Assembly: GCF_026625765.1 (NCBI RefSeq)
Contig: NZ_CP113062.1
Location: 1,798,001-1,862,000, forward strand
DNA length: 64,000 nucleotides
Direction of reading: 5' to 3'
DNA from: Frigoribacterium sp. SL97
Lineage (GTDB): Bacteria > Actinomycetota > Actinomycetes > Actinomycetales > Microbacteriaceae
Shown here one piece after another: positions 9,921 to 18,992 of the stretch. Below the pieces are notes generated by a model. That model made no database searches and was not told the origin of the DNA. It worked only from the letters and a program-made list of their open reading frames with translations. Position 1 is the first letter of the stretch. Each line of letters begins with the position of its first letter. The translations under genes and the position numbers were made by a program.

Positions 9921-10871
9921 ATGGCCGATCAGATCCACACCCCCGTCCTCCTCGAGCGGACCCTCGAACTCCTCGCCCCGGCCGTCTCGCGTCCCGGCGC
10001 CGTCGTCGTCGACTGCACCCTCGGCATGGGTGGCCACAGCGAAGCGATGCTGCAGGCCTTCCCCGAGCTGACCGTCGTCGGCCTCGACCGCGACACCGAG
10101 GCACTCGCCCTCGCCGGCGAGCGGCTCGCACCCTTCGGCGACCGGGCTCGCCTCGTGCACACGACGTACGACGGCATCGCCGACGCGCTCGACGACCTCG
10201 ATCTCGACACCGTCGACGGGGTGCTCTTCGACCTCGGCGTGTCGTCCCTGCAGCTGGACCGGGTCGAGCGCGGTTTCTCGTACTCCAAGGACGCGCCCCT
10301 CGACATGCGCATGGACCCCACCTCGCCCGTCACGGCGGAGCGCGTCCTCGCCGAGTACCCCGAGAGCGAGCTCAGGCGCATCTTCTACCAGTACGGCGAA
10401 GAGAAGCTGGCTCCGCGCTACGCCCGGCGGATCGTCGAGCACCGGGCCGACGCCCCGCTCACCCGCAGCGGCGAGTTGGTCGACCTCCTGATCGCGGCGA
10501 CGCCCATGGCCCTGCAACGTGCCGGTCACCCCGCCAAGCGCGTGTTCCAGGCGCTCCGCATCGAGGTGAACGGCGAGCTGGCCTCGCTCGAGGCGGCCGT
10601 CCCGGTCGCCCTCGACCGTCTCGCCGTCGACGGGCGGATCGTCGTCCTCGCCTACCAGTCCCTCGAAGACCGTTTCGTCAAGCGGGAACTCGCCGCTCGG
10701 ACGACCTCAACGGCGCCGCAGGGCCTCCCGGTGGAGTTGCCGGAGCACCGTCCCGACTTCCGCCTCCTCGTCCGAGGGGCCGAGCTGGCTTCCGACGCCG
10801 AACGCGACCTCAACCCCCGAGCCAAGCCCGTGAGACTGCGCGCCGCTGAACGAATTCGGAGAAAAGCATGA
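9921..10871 (+). CDS. rsmH: 16S rRNA (cytosine1402-N4)-methyltransferase
   Basis: 316 aa. Methylates N4 of C1402 in the ribosomal P site using S-adenosylmethionine. Motifs: HTPVLLERTLELL at the N-terminus, SAM-binding DCTLGMGGHS, FDLGVSSLQLD, and ALRIEVNGEL near the C-terminus. The ATG at 9921 is the first start giving the normal N-terminus; its ribosome site is weak. The stop overlaps the ftsL start (ATGA). Confidence 0.95.
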   Translation: MADQIHTPVLLERTLELLAPAVSRPGAVVVDCTLGMGGHSEAMLQAFPELTVVGLDRDTEALALAGERLAPFGDRARLVHTTYDGIADALDDLDLDTVDGVLFDLGVSSLQLDRVERGFSYSKDAPLDMRMDPTSPVTAERVLAEYPESELRRIFYQYGEEKLAPRYARRIVEHRADAPLTRSGELVDLLIAATPMALQRAGHPAKRVFQALRIEVNGELASLEAAVPVALDRLAVDGRIVVLAYQSLEDRFVKRELAARTTSTAPQGLPVELPEHRPDFRLLVRGAELASDAERDLNPRAKPVRLRAAERIRRKA

Positions 10872-11521
10872 GCAGCAACCTGGCCATCGCGACCCCGTCG
10901 AGCCGTCCGCAGCCGTCGTCGACCCCGACGGCGCGCCCGGTCGAGATCGTCACGAGTCGGTCGCAGCGACGGGCCCGTCCGAAGATCGCCTACGCGCTGA
11001 TCGCGACGGCGGCGCTGTTCGTCCTCCTGCTGGCCCAGCTCGCCATCAGCATCGCCTTGAGCGACGGCGCCTACAAGATCTCCGACCTGCAGGCCGCGAA
11101 GACCGAGCTCGTCCGCGACCAGCAGAAGTTCAGCGAGCAGCGCGACGTGCTGTCCTCGCCGCAGAACCTCGCCGCCAACGCCGACGAACTCGGCATGGTC
11201 CGCAACTCCAACCCCGTCTACCTCGATCTGGCCACGGGCGCGGTCCACGGCTCGCCCGCCCCTGCGGCGGGGGCGGACGAGGCGACGTCCGGCAACCTGA
11301 TCCCCAACACCCTGCTCGAGGGCGTCCCGCTGACGACCAAGGCCCCCGCGACCGCCGCCGACGGCACGGCGACCACCGACTCCTCCGCCTCGTCGGTCGG
11401 TGCTCCGACCACGGCGGGCGCCGTGGCCGTTCCGACCGACGCAGGCGCGGCGGACGGGGGATCGGCCGGCGAGTCGGTAGCGTCGGGCGCGAACGAGCTG
11501 GCGGCTCCGCAGACCCGCTAG
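10868..11521 (+). CDS. ftsL: FtsL-like cell division protein
   Basis: 217 aa bitopic membrane protein. About 40 cytoplasmic residues (Ser/Pro/Arg-rich) precede a single membrane helix (about 41-63, AYALIATAALFVLLLAQLA), then a short coiled coil (ISDLQAAKTELVRDQQKFSEQRDVL) and a long Ala/Thr/Ser-rich extracytoplasmic tail. Position between rsmH and ftsI and topology identify it as the FtsL (Rv2164c) counterpart of the FtsQLB complex; sequence conservation in this family is low. Confidence 0.78.
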   Translation: MSSNLAIATPSSRPQPSSTPTARPVEIVTSRSQRRARPKIAYALIATAALFVLLLAQLAISIALSDGAYKISDLQAAKTELVRDQQKFSEQRDVLSSPQNLAANADELGMVRNSNPVYLDLATGAVHGSPAPAAGADEATSGNLIPNTLLEGVPLTTKAPATAADGTATTDSSASSVGAPTTAGAVAVPTDAGAADGGSAGESVASGANELAAPQTR

Positions 11522-11595
11522 CGGCGTGCCGTCACCGGTACATCGAACGACGACAGCGGGTCGGGCAGGCGCCCGGCCGCGGTGAGGAACCTCTC

Positions 11596-13362
11596 GTGAA
11601 AGCAGCTCCCCGAAGCCGCCGTCTCCGCGCGACGCTGGCGATGGCGCTGATCATCGCGCTCGTCGGCGTCTTCGTGGTGCGCCTGGCGGACATCCAGCTC
11701 GTGCAGGCGGCCGAGCTCAACGAGCAGTCCCAGAACAAGCGCGAGATCGTGCAGACGACCTACGGCGATCGTGGCGACATCACCGACGTCGACGGCACCG
11801 TGCTCGCCGGCAGCGTCACCCGGTACAACATCACGGCCGCTCCGGCCTTCGCCACGACGGCCAAGGTCAAGGGCGACGACGGCACGACCACCGAGCTGAC
11901 GGTCGACCAGGTGGTCGAACGCATCGCCGAGATCACCGGGGGTGACGCCGCGACCATGACGAAGGCGTTGACCACCGACCCCGAGGCGAACTTCGCGTAC
12001 CTGGTCAAGGGCGTCGACGTCGACGCGTTCCGCGAGGTCCGCGAGATGGACGTGTCGTGGGTGTACTTCCAGCGCCAGGCCGCGCGCACCTACCCCAACG
12101 GCGCGGTGGCGGGCAACCTCACGGGCTTCATCGGCACGGACGGGCCGCAGGCCGGACTCGAGCTCAGCCAGGACGCGTGCCTGGCGGGCACCGACGGCTC
12201 GGAGACCTACGAGCGCGGAGCCGACGGGGTCCAGTTGCCCGGCAGCACCGTCACGACCAAGAAAGCGGTCGCCGGGGGCACGCTGCGTCTCACGGTCGAC
12301 AGCGACCTCCAGTACATGACCCAGCAGGCGCTGGGCGAACAGGCCGAGGCCATCGGGGCCGAGTCGGCCACGGCCGTCGTCATGAAGGCGAGCGACGCCT
12401 CGCTGCTCGCGGTCGCCGACTACCCGGCCGTCGACCCCAACGACGTCAACGGCACCGCCGTCGACGACCTCGGCAGCAAGGCCTTCACCTACTCGTACGA
12501 GCCGGGTTCGACCTTCAAGGCGATGACCGCCGCCATGCTGCTCGACTCGGGCAAGGCCGATCCCGCGACGCGGGCGACGGTGCCGTACTCCCGCACGTTC
12601 CCCTGGGGCGGCGAGATCCACGACGCCACCTTCCACCCGACCGAGAACCTCACGCTGACGGGCATCCTGCGCGACTCGTCGAACGTCGGCATCTCCCTGC
12701 TCGGCCAGTCGCTCTCGGCCCAGCAACGTCACGACTACATGGTGAAGTTCGGTCTGAACGACCCGACCGGCGTGGCCTTCCTCGGTGAACCCACGACGGG
12801 CATCCGGCCGGCCTCCCAGTGGGACCAGCAGACGAGCATCAACACGATGTTCGGACAGGGCGTCTCGACGACCGCCATCCACATCGCGAGCATCTACCAG
12901 ACGCTGGCCAACCACGGCACCCGGTTGCCGGTCAACCTCGTCGCCGGGTGCACCGCCCCCGACGGCACCGTCACCGACGCGCCCTCCGCCGAGGGCACGA
13001 GCGTCGTCTCGCCGTGGGCCGCCGACACGACCGTCAACATGCTCGAGAAGGTCGTCAGCGACGGCGACCTCAAGGACGTCCTGTCGATCCCCGGCTACCG
13101 CGTGGCGGCCAAGACCGGCACCGCCGAGGTCGCGCGCTCCGACGGAACCGGCTACGGTTCTGACCGCATCGTCTCGGTGGCGGGCATCGCTCCGGCCGAG
13201 AACCCGCAGTACGTCGTCGTCGTGACCTTCACCAAGCCCAGTACCATCAAGACGTCGGCCGCTGCGGCGCCGACCTTCAACAAGATCATGTCCCAGGTCC
13301 TCGAGATGTATCGGGTCCCTCCGTCGACGGAGCCGGCACCCAGCCTGCCCGAGACCTGGTGA
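11596..13362 (+). CDS. ftsI: Septal peptidoglycan transpeptidase FtsI (class B PBP)
   Basis: 588 aa. Cross-links septal peptidoglycan with FtsW. One membrane anchor near residues 10-32 (LAMALIIALVGVFVVRLADI), the PBP dimerisation domain, then the penicillin-binding domain with all three motifs: S305-T-F-K308, S361-S-N363 and K506-T-G-T509. GTG start preceded by GAGGAA. The stop overlaps a possible upstream murE start by 4 bp. Confidence 0.96.
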   Translation: MKAAPRSRRLRATLAMALIIALVGVFVVRLADIQLVQAAELNEQSQNKREIVQTTYGDRGDITDVDGTVLAGSVTRYNITAAPAFATTAKVKGDDGTTTELTVDQVVERIAEITGGDAATMTKALTTDPEANFAYLVKGVDVDAFREVREMDVSWVYFQRQAARTYPNGAVAGNLTGFIGTDGPQAGLELSQDACLAGTDGSETYERGADGVQLPGSTVTTKKAVAGGTLRLTVDSDLQYMTQQALGEQAEAIGAESATAVVMKASDASLLAVADYPAVDPNDVNGTAVDDLGSKAFTYSYEPGSTFKAMTAAMLLDSGKADPATRATVPYSRTFPWGGEIHDATFHPTENLTLTGILRDSSNVGISLLGQSLSAQQRHDYMVKFGLNDPTGVAFLGEPTTGIRPASQWDQQTSINTMFGQGVSTTAIHIASIYQTLANHGTRLPVNLVAGCTAPDGTVTDAPSAEGTSVVSPWAADTTVNMLEKVVSDGDLKDVLSIPGYRVAAKTGTAEVARSDGTGYGSDRIVSVAGIAPAENPQYVVVVTFTKPSTIKTSAAAAPTFNKIMSQVLEMYRVPPSTEPAPSLPETW

Positions 13363-13376
13363 GAGAAGAGGATTCT

Positions 13377-14927
13377 TTGAGCGCCCGGATCCCCCCGGTC
13401 CTTCGACCGGAACATCCGTCGGCGAGGTCACTCGCCCAACTGGTCAGCGAGTTCGGACTCGAGCACGAGGGTTCCCTCGACGGCATCGAGATCACCGGCA
13501 TCACGCTGAGCACGGCGGACCTCCACCCCGGCGACCTGTACGTGGGCGTGCCCGGTGCGCACCGGCACGGAGCCGAGTTCGCCGACCAGGCACGTGACGG
13601 TGGCGCGGTCGCACTGCTGACCGACGCCGCGGGGGCCGAGCTGGCCCGGTCCAGCGGTCTCCCCGTCGTCCTCGTCGACTCGCCCCGGGCGGCCCTCGGC
13701 GAGCTCTCGGCATGGATCTACCGCACCGACAGTGACGACGCACCCCTCCTCCTCGCGGTCACCGGCACCAACGGCAAGACCAGCACCTCGTACCTGCTCG
13801 AAGGCGTCCTGCGACAGCTGGGCCTCGTCACCGGCCTCAGCAGCACGGCCGAGCGCCACATCGGCGACCTCACCGTCGTCAGCCGCCTCACCACCCCCGA
13901 GGCCAGCGAGATGCACGCCCTGCTGGCCCGCATGCGTGAGAGCGAGGTGCGCGCGGTGGCCGTCGAGGTCAGTGCCCAGGCACTCAGCCGCAACCGCGTC
14001 GACGGCCTCGTCTTCGACGTCGCCGCCTTCACGAACCTGAGCCACGACCACCTCGACGACTACGCCGACATGGAGGAGTACTTCCAGGCCAAGTTGCCGC
14101 TCTTCCAGCCCGACCGTGCCCGTCGTGCCGTGGTCTCGCTCGACTCGCCCTACGGACAACGCGTGGTGGACAACGCCCGCATCCCCCTGACGACGATCAC
14201 GATCCTCCCCGACGTCGAGGCCGACTGGACGGTCCAGATCCTCGACGAGCAGGCCGCCTACACCGAGTTCCGTCTGTCGGGCCCCGAGCAGCGTTCGCTC
14301 GTGACGCGCGTCCCGCTGATCGGGTGGCACATGGTCGCGAACGCGGCCCTGGCGATCGTCATGCTGGTCGAGGCGGGCTTCGAGCTCGAGGCCATCGGCC
14401 AGGCGCTCGACGCCGACGGCGGCATCGTCGCGTACCTGCCCGGGCGCACCGAGCGGGTGTCCGGCGACACCGGCCCGAGCGTCTACGTCGACTTCGGCCA
14501 CAGCCCCGACGCGTTCCTGACCACCCTGGCCGCGGTGCGCACCTTCACACCCGGCAAGGTCATCATGCTGTTCGGTGCGGACGGCGACCGCGACACGACG
14601 AAACGCGGCGAGATGGCCCGGGTGGCCGCGGCCGGTTCCGACATCCTCGTCGTGACCGACCACCACCCCCGTTTCGAAGACCCGGCCTCCATCCGCAAGA
14701 CGCTCGTCGACGCCGCCCGCGAGGCGTACCCGGAGCACGAGATCCACGAGGTGAGCCCGCCCGAGGCTGCCATCCGGGCGGCCGTGGCCCTGGCCCGAGA
14801 AGGCGACTCGATCCTCTGGGCCGGCCCCGGCCACCAGGACTACCGCGACATCCGTGGTGAGCGCACCCCGTACTCCGCTCGCGACGAGGCCCGTGCCGCC
14901 CTGCGCGAGGCCGGGTGGTCCGAGTGA
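13377..14927 (+). CDS. murE: UDP-N-acetylmuramoyl-tripeptide synthetase MurE
   Basis: About 516 aa. Adds the third-position diamino acid to UDP-MurNAc-L-Ala-D-Glu. The ATP loop is TGTNGKTSTSYLLEG, followed by central and C-terminal Mur ligase domains. The residue-3 specificity loop, usually DNPR for meso-DAP enzymes, reads DHHPR (codons 14658-14672), which argues against plain DAP specificity; see findings. Start: TTG at 13377 with AGAAGAGGA 4 nt before it is preferred; a GTG at 13359 overlapping the ftsI stop would add six residues. The stop overlaps murF. Confidence 0.93.
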   Translation: MSARIPPVLRPEHPSARSLAQLVSEFGLEHEGSLDGIEITGITLSTADLHPGDLYVGVPGAHRHGAEFADQARDGGAVALLTDAAGAELARSSGLPVVLVDSPRAALGELSAWIYRTDSDDAPLLLAVTGTNGKTSTSYLLEGVLRQLGLVTGLSSTAERHIGDLTVVSRLTTPEASEMHALLARMRESEVRAVAVEVSAQALSRNRVDGLVFDVAAFTNLSHDHLDDYADMEEYFQAKLPLFQPDRARRAVVSLDSPYGQRVVDNARIPLTTITILPDVEADWTVQILDEQAAYTEFRLSGPEQRSLVTRVPLIGWHMVANAALAIVMLVEAGFELEAIGQALDADGGIVAYLPGRTERVSGDTGPSVYVDFGHSPDAFLTTLAAVRTFTPGKVIMLFGADGDRDTTKRGEMARVAAAGSDILVVTDHHPRFEDPASIRKTLVDAAREAYPEHEIHEVSPPEAAIRAAVALAREGDSILWAGPGHQDYRDIRGERTPYSARDEARAALREAGWSE

Positions 14928-16330
14928 TCGCGCTCACGCCTCGCCAGATCGCCGACATCACCGGCGGGCGCCTGGTCCACCCCGAGGAGGCGCGGGTCGC
15001 GACCCCGGTCGACGGCACGGTCGAGACCGACTCGCGTCTGGTCACCCCGGGGTCGATCTTCTTCGCCCTGCGCGGTGAGGTCACCGACGGGCACCTCTTC
15101 GTCGATGCCGCCACGTCGAACGGCGCCGCCCTCGTGGTCGCCGAGCGCGAACTCGAGACGACCGCACCGCTCGTCGTCGTCGACGACGGGGTCGTCGCGC
15201 TGTCCCGACTCGCCGCCGCCGTCGTCGACCACGTCCGGCGCCTCGGACGCTTGAAGGTCGTCGGCGTCACGGGTTCCAACGGCAAGACGAGCACCAAGAA
15301 CATGCTCCGCGCGGTACTGGGCGACGTCGCGCCGACCGTCGCCCCCCAGGGGTCGTTCAACAACCACGTCGGTGCCCCGATCTCGATGCTGCGCATCGAC
15401 GAGACCACCGAGTACCTCGTCGTCGAGATGGGTGCGAGCGGCCCGGGCGAGATCGCCCGGCTCGTCGACATCGCCCGTCCCGACACCGGGGTCGTGCTCA
15501 AGGTCGGCCTCGCCCACGCGGGCGGCTTCGGCGGCATCGAGGGCACCCGTGCGGCGAAGGCCGAGATGGTGACCGACCTGCCCGCCACGGGGACGGCCGT
15601 CCTCAACGCCGACGACGACCGCGTCGCCGGCATGGCGGCCGTGACGGCCGCACGGGTCGTCACCTTCGGTCAGGGTCCCTCGGCCGACTACCGGGCGTCC
15701 GACATCGACGTCTCGGCGTCGGGCACCTCCTTCACCTTCGAGCACGGCGACGTGAGCCGCCGGGTGTCGCTGCGCATCTTGGGCGAGCACCACGTGATGA
15801 ACGCCTTGGCGGCCCTCAGCGTCGTCGGCGAATGGGGCGTCGACCTCGATCGGGCCGTGACGGTCCTCGAGGGCGTGACACGGGCCGAGCGCTGGCGCAT
15901 GGAGGTCCTGGACGCGCCCGGCGGCGTGACGGTCGTGAACGACGCCTACAACGCGAGTCCCGACTCGGTCGCCGCGGCGTTGAAGACCCTCGCCCAGATC
16001 ACCGGCCCCGACCACCGCTCGGTGGCCGTGCTCGGCGAGATGGCCGAGCTCGGCGAGTACGCGCGTGACGAGCACGACCGCGTCGGCCGCCTGGTCGTCC
16101 GGCTCAACGTCGGCCAGCTCGTGGTCGTCGGCCACGAAGCACGACACATCCACATGGCGGCGGGCCTCGAAGGCTCGTGGGACGGAGAAAGCGTGCTGGT
16201 CGACACGATCGACGAGGCGTACGACTTCTTGCAGGGCACCCTGCGAGCCGGGGACGTCGTCCTCGTGAAGTCGTCCAAATCGGCCGGCCTGCGCCTCCTG
16301 GGTGACCGCCTGGCCGGGGTGACCGCATGA
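14924..16330 (+). CDS. murF: UDP-N-acetylmuramoyl-tripeptide--D-alanyl-D-alanine ligase
   Basis: About 468 aa. Adds D-Ala-D-Ala to the UDP-MurNAc tripeptide in the cytoplasm. The ATP-binding loop is VTGSNGKTSTKNML and the Mur ligase signature NDAYNASPDSVAAAL lies near residue 345. The GTG at 14924 forms a GTGA overlap with the murE stop, matching most junctions in this cluster; a GTG three codons upstream (14915) is the alternative. Overlaps mraY by 4 bp. Confidence 0.95.
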   Translation: MIALTPRQIADITGGRLVHPEEARVATPVDGTVETDSRLVTPGSIFFALRGEVTDGHLFVDAATSNGAALVVAERELETTAPLVVVDDGVVALSRLAAAVVDHVRRLGRLKVVGVTGSNGKTSTKNMLRAVLGDVAPTVAPQGSFNNHVGAPISMLRIDETTEYLVVEMGASGPGEIARLVDIARPDTGVVLKVGLAHAGGFGGIEGTRAAKAEMVTDLPATGTAVLNADDDRVAGMAAVTAARVVTFGQGPSADYRASDIDVSASGTSFTFEHGDVSRRVSLRILGEHHVMNALAALSVVGEWGVDLDRAVTVLEGVTRAERWRMEVLDAPGGVTVVNDAYNASPDSVAAALKTLAQITGPDHRSVAVLGEMAELGEYARDEHDRVGRLVVRLNVGQLVVVGHEARHIHMAAGLEGSWDGESVLVDTIDEAYDFLQGTLRAGDVVLVKSSKSAGLRLLGDRLAGVTA

Positions 16331-17430
16331 TCGCGCTGCTGATCGGCGGTGGGTTCTCCCTCGCCTTCACGCTGCTGATGACGCCGGCGTTCATCAAGCT
16401 CTTCCACCGTCTCGGGTGGGGTCAGTTCATCCGCGACGACGGCCCGCAGTCGCACCACACCAAGCGCGGCACGGCGACCATGGGCGGCATCGTCCTGATC
16501 ATCGGCACCGTGCTCGGCTACTTCATCGGTCACCTGGTCGGCGGGGACGAGCTCACCCTCAGCGGCATGCTCGTGCTGTTCATGATGGTCGGCCTCGGCG
16601 TGGTCGGGTTCCTCGACGACTTCCTCAAGGTGCGCAACCAGCGCAGCCTCGGGCTCGGCGGGTGGGCGAAGATCGCCGGGCAGGTCGTCGTGGGGGCGGT
16701 GTTCGCCGTCCTGGCGCTCTCGTTCACGAACGATCGCGGGCTCGCCCCCGCGTCGACGATGATCTCGGGCCTGCGCGACATCCCCTGGCTCGACTTCATG
16801 TTCTTCGGCACCATCGTCGGGGGCGGGCTGTTCCTGATCTGGGTCGTCCTGATCACCGTCAGCACCTCCAACGGCGTGAACGTCGCGGACGGCCTGGACG
16901 GTCTCGCCACGGGCGCCTCCATCCTCGCGATCGCGTCGTACATCTTCATCGGCTTCTGGCAGAACAACCAGCTCTGCACGAGCGTGCGCCTCGACGAGGC
17001 CACGCGGGCGGCCTGCTACCAGGTGGCCGACCCGCTCGACCTGGCCGTGGTCGCCGCCTGCATCTGCGGTGGCCTCATCGGGTTCCTCTGGTGGAACACC
17101 TCGCCTGCACAGATCTTCCTGGGCGACACCGGTTCGTTGGGCCTCGGCGGGGCGCTGGCCGCCCTGGCCATCCTCAGCCGCACCGAACTCCTGCTCGTGC
17201 TGATCGGTGGTCTCTTCATCGTGGTCACCGGCTCGGTGATCCTGCAGCGGGCGTACTTCAAGATCACGAAGGGCAAGCGGATCTTTTTGATGAGCCCCCT
17301 GCACCACCACTTCGAACTCAAGGGCTGGGCCGAGGTGACCGTCGTGGTCCGTTTCTGGATCATCGCCGGGCTCTTCGTCGCCGCCGGCGTCGGCACCTTC
17401 TACCTCGAATGGATCCTCCGCACCTCATGA
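16327..17430 (+). CDS. mraY: Phospho-N-acetylmuramoyl-pentapeptide-transferase
   Basis: 367 aa polytopic membrane enzyme. Transfers phospho-MurNAc-pentapeptide to undecaprenyl phosphate, making lipid I. Conserved catalytic segments are visible: GFLDDFLKVRNQRSLGL, NVADGLDGLATG, GDTGSLGLGGALA and SPLHHHFELKGW (the HHH motif). Around ten membrane helices. Start and stop both overlap neighbours by ATGA. Confidence 0.97.
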   Translation: MIALLIGGGFSLAFTLLMTPAFIKLFHRLGWGQFIRDDGPQSHHTKRGTATMGGIVLIIGTVLGYFIGHLVGGDELTLSGMLVLFMMVGLGVVGFLDDFLKVRNQRSLGLGGWAKIAGQVVVGAVFAVLALSFTNDRGLAPASTMISGLRDIPWLDFMFFGTIVGGGLFLIWVVLITVSTSNGVNVADGLDGLATGASILAIASYIFIGFWQNNQLCTSVRLDEATRAACYQVADPLDLAVVAACICGGLIGFLWWNTSPAQIFLGDTGSLGLGGALAALAILSRTELLLVLIGGLFIVVTGSVILQRAYFKITKGKRIFLMSPLHHHFELKGWAEVTVVVRFWIIAGLFVAAGVGTFYLEWILRTS

Positions 17431-18992
17431 GCGACGGCAGCACCGCCCCCCTCGCCGAGCGGCTCGCCGGGCTCGACAGCTGGCACGCCGACTGGTCGGG
17501 CCTGCGCGTGGCCGTCCTCGGGCTCGGCGCGACCGGTTTCTCGGTGGCCGACACCCTGGCCGAACTGGGCGCCGACGTCCTCGTCGTGGCCCCCGCGGTC
17601 GACGCCGACAAAGCCGAGCTGCTGCAGCTGATCGGGGCACGTCTCGACGAGGTCGAGTCCACCGACACACCGTCGGCCACGCTCACGGCCTTCGACGCGC
17701 ACCTCGTCGTGGCCAGCCCGGGCTTCGCCCCGCACCACCCCCTGGTCCGCTGGGCCGTCGACTCGGGGACGGCCGTGTGGGGTGACGTCGAGCTGGCCTG
17801 GCGCGTACGCGACAAGGTCGAGCGCGTGGCCGAGTGGGTGCTCGTCACCGGGACGAACGGCAAGACCACGACAACGCAGCTGGCGTCGGCGATGGCCGGC
17901 GCCGACGGTCGCCGCGTGGCGGCCTGCGGCAACATCGGCGTCCCCGTCCTCGACGCGGTGCGCGACCCCGACGGCTTCGACCTGTTCGTCGTCGAGCTCT
18001 CGAGCCACCAACTGCACTACCTGCCGACCGGGGGAGCCGGTGCCCTCAGGCCCCGGGCCTCCGTGTGTCTCAACCTCGAGGCGGACCACCTCGAGTGGCA
18101 CGGCGGGGCGGACGCTTACCGTGCCGCGAAGGCCAAGGTGTACGAGAACACGGTCGTGGCGTGCGTCTACAACAAGGCGGACGAGGCGACCCTGCGCATG
18201 GTCGAGGAAGCCGACGTCGAGGAGGGCTGCCGCGCCGTGGGCTTCGGCCTCGACGCCCCGGGGCCCAGCGAGGTCGGCATCGTGACCGGCGACGGGGTCT
18301 CCGTCCTGGCCGACCGCGCCTTCCTCGCCGAGCGCCACACGCGAGCGCTCGAACTGACCACCCGGGAGGCCCTCGAGGGCGTCGGCCTCGGCGCCGACCA
18401 CCTCGTCGAGGACGTGCTCGCCGCCGCCGCGCTCGTGCGTGCCGTGGGCGTCGCTCCCGTCTCGATCCGCGACGCCCTCGCCGGTTTCGCGGTGGACCAC
18501 CACCGCACCGAGGTCGTGGCCGAGTCCGGCGGCGTGACCTGGGTCGACGACTCCAAGGCGACGAACCCGCACGCCGCGCGCGCCTCCCTGACGTCCTTCC
18601 CGTCGGTCGTCTGGATCGTCGGAGGCCTGTTCAAGGGCGTCGACGTCGAGCCGCTCGTCCTCGAGTCCACGGACGCCGTCCGGGCGGCCGTGTTCGTCGG
18701 CGTCGACCGTGAGCCGCTCCGCCGGGCCTTCTCCCGACACGCGCCCGGCATCCCCGTCTTCGAGGTCGACGCCACCGACACTGGGCAGGTGATGCCGACG
18801 GCCGTGCGCCTCGCCGCGAGCGTGGCCCGTCCCGGGGACACCGTGCTCCTCGCCCCGGCGGCGGCGTCCATGGACCAGTTCACCGACTACACGGCCCGAG
18901 GGCGATCCTTCGCCCAGGCCGTACACGAACACTTGAGGGGTGACGTCGATGGCCAACCCGCCGTCCAGCCTCCCGCGCCGTCGGCCGACTGA
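17427..18992 (+). CDS. murD: UDP-N-acetylmuramoyl-L-alanine--D-glutamate ligase
   Basis: 521 aa. Adds D-glutamate to UDP-MurNAc-L-Ala. An N-terminal Rossmann-like domain (VAVLGLGATGFSVADTLAELG) is followed by the ATP loop VTGTNGKTTTTQLASAM and the C-terminal region with DDSKATNPHAA and IVGGLFKGVD. The ATG overlaps the mraY stop; the 3' end overlaps ftsW by about 44 bp, the longest overlap in the cluster. Confidence 0.96.
   Translation: MSDGSTAPLAERLAGLDSWHADWSGLRVAVLGLGATGFSVADTLAELGADVLVVAPAVDADKAELLQLIGARLDEVESTDTPSATLTAFDAHLVVASPGFAPHHPLVRWAVDSGTAVWGDVELAWRVRDKVERVAEWVLVTGTNGKTTTTQLASAMAGADGRRVAACGNIGVPVLDAVRDPDGFDLFVVELSSHQLHYLPTGGAGALRPRASVCLNLEADHLEWHGGADAYRAAKAKVYENTVVACVYNKADEATLRMVEEADVEEGCRAVGFGLDAPGPSEVGIVTGDGVSVLADRAFLAERHTRALELTTREALEGVGLGADHLVEDVLAAAALVRAVGVAPVSIRDALAGFAVDHHRTEVVAESGGVTWVDDSKATNPHAARASLTSFPSVVWIVGGLFKGVDVEPLVLESTDAVRAAVFVGVDREPLRRAFSRHAPGIPVFEVDATDTGQVMPTAVRLAASVARPGDTVLLAPAAASMDQFTDYTARGRSFAQAVHEHLRGDVDGQPAVQPPAPSAD

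Noticed and set aside
14915..14923. murF start at GTG 14915
   Set aside because: The GTG at 14924 makes the usual GTGA overlap and gives the normal N-terminus; the upstream start is only an alternative.
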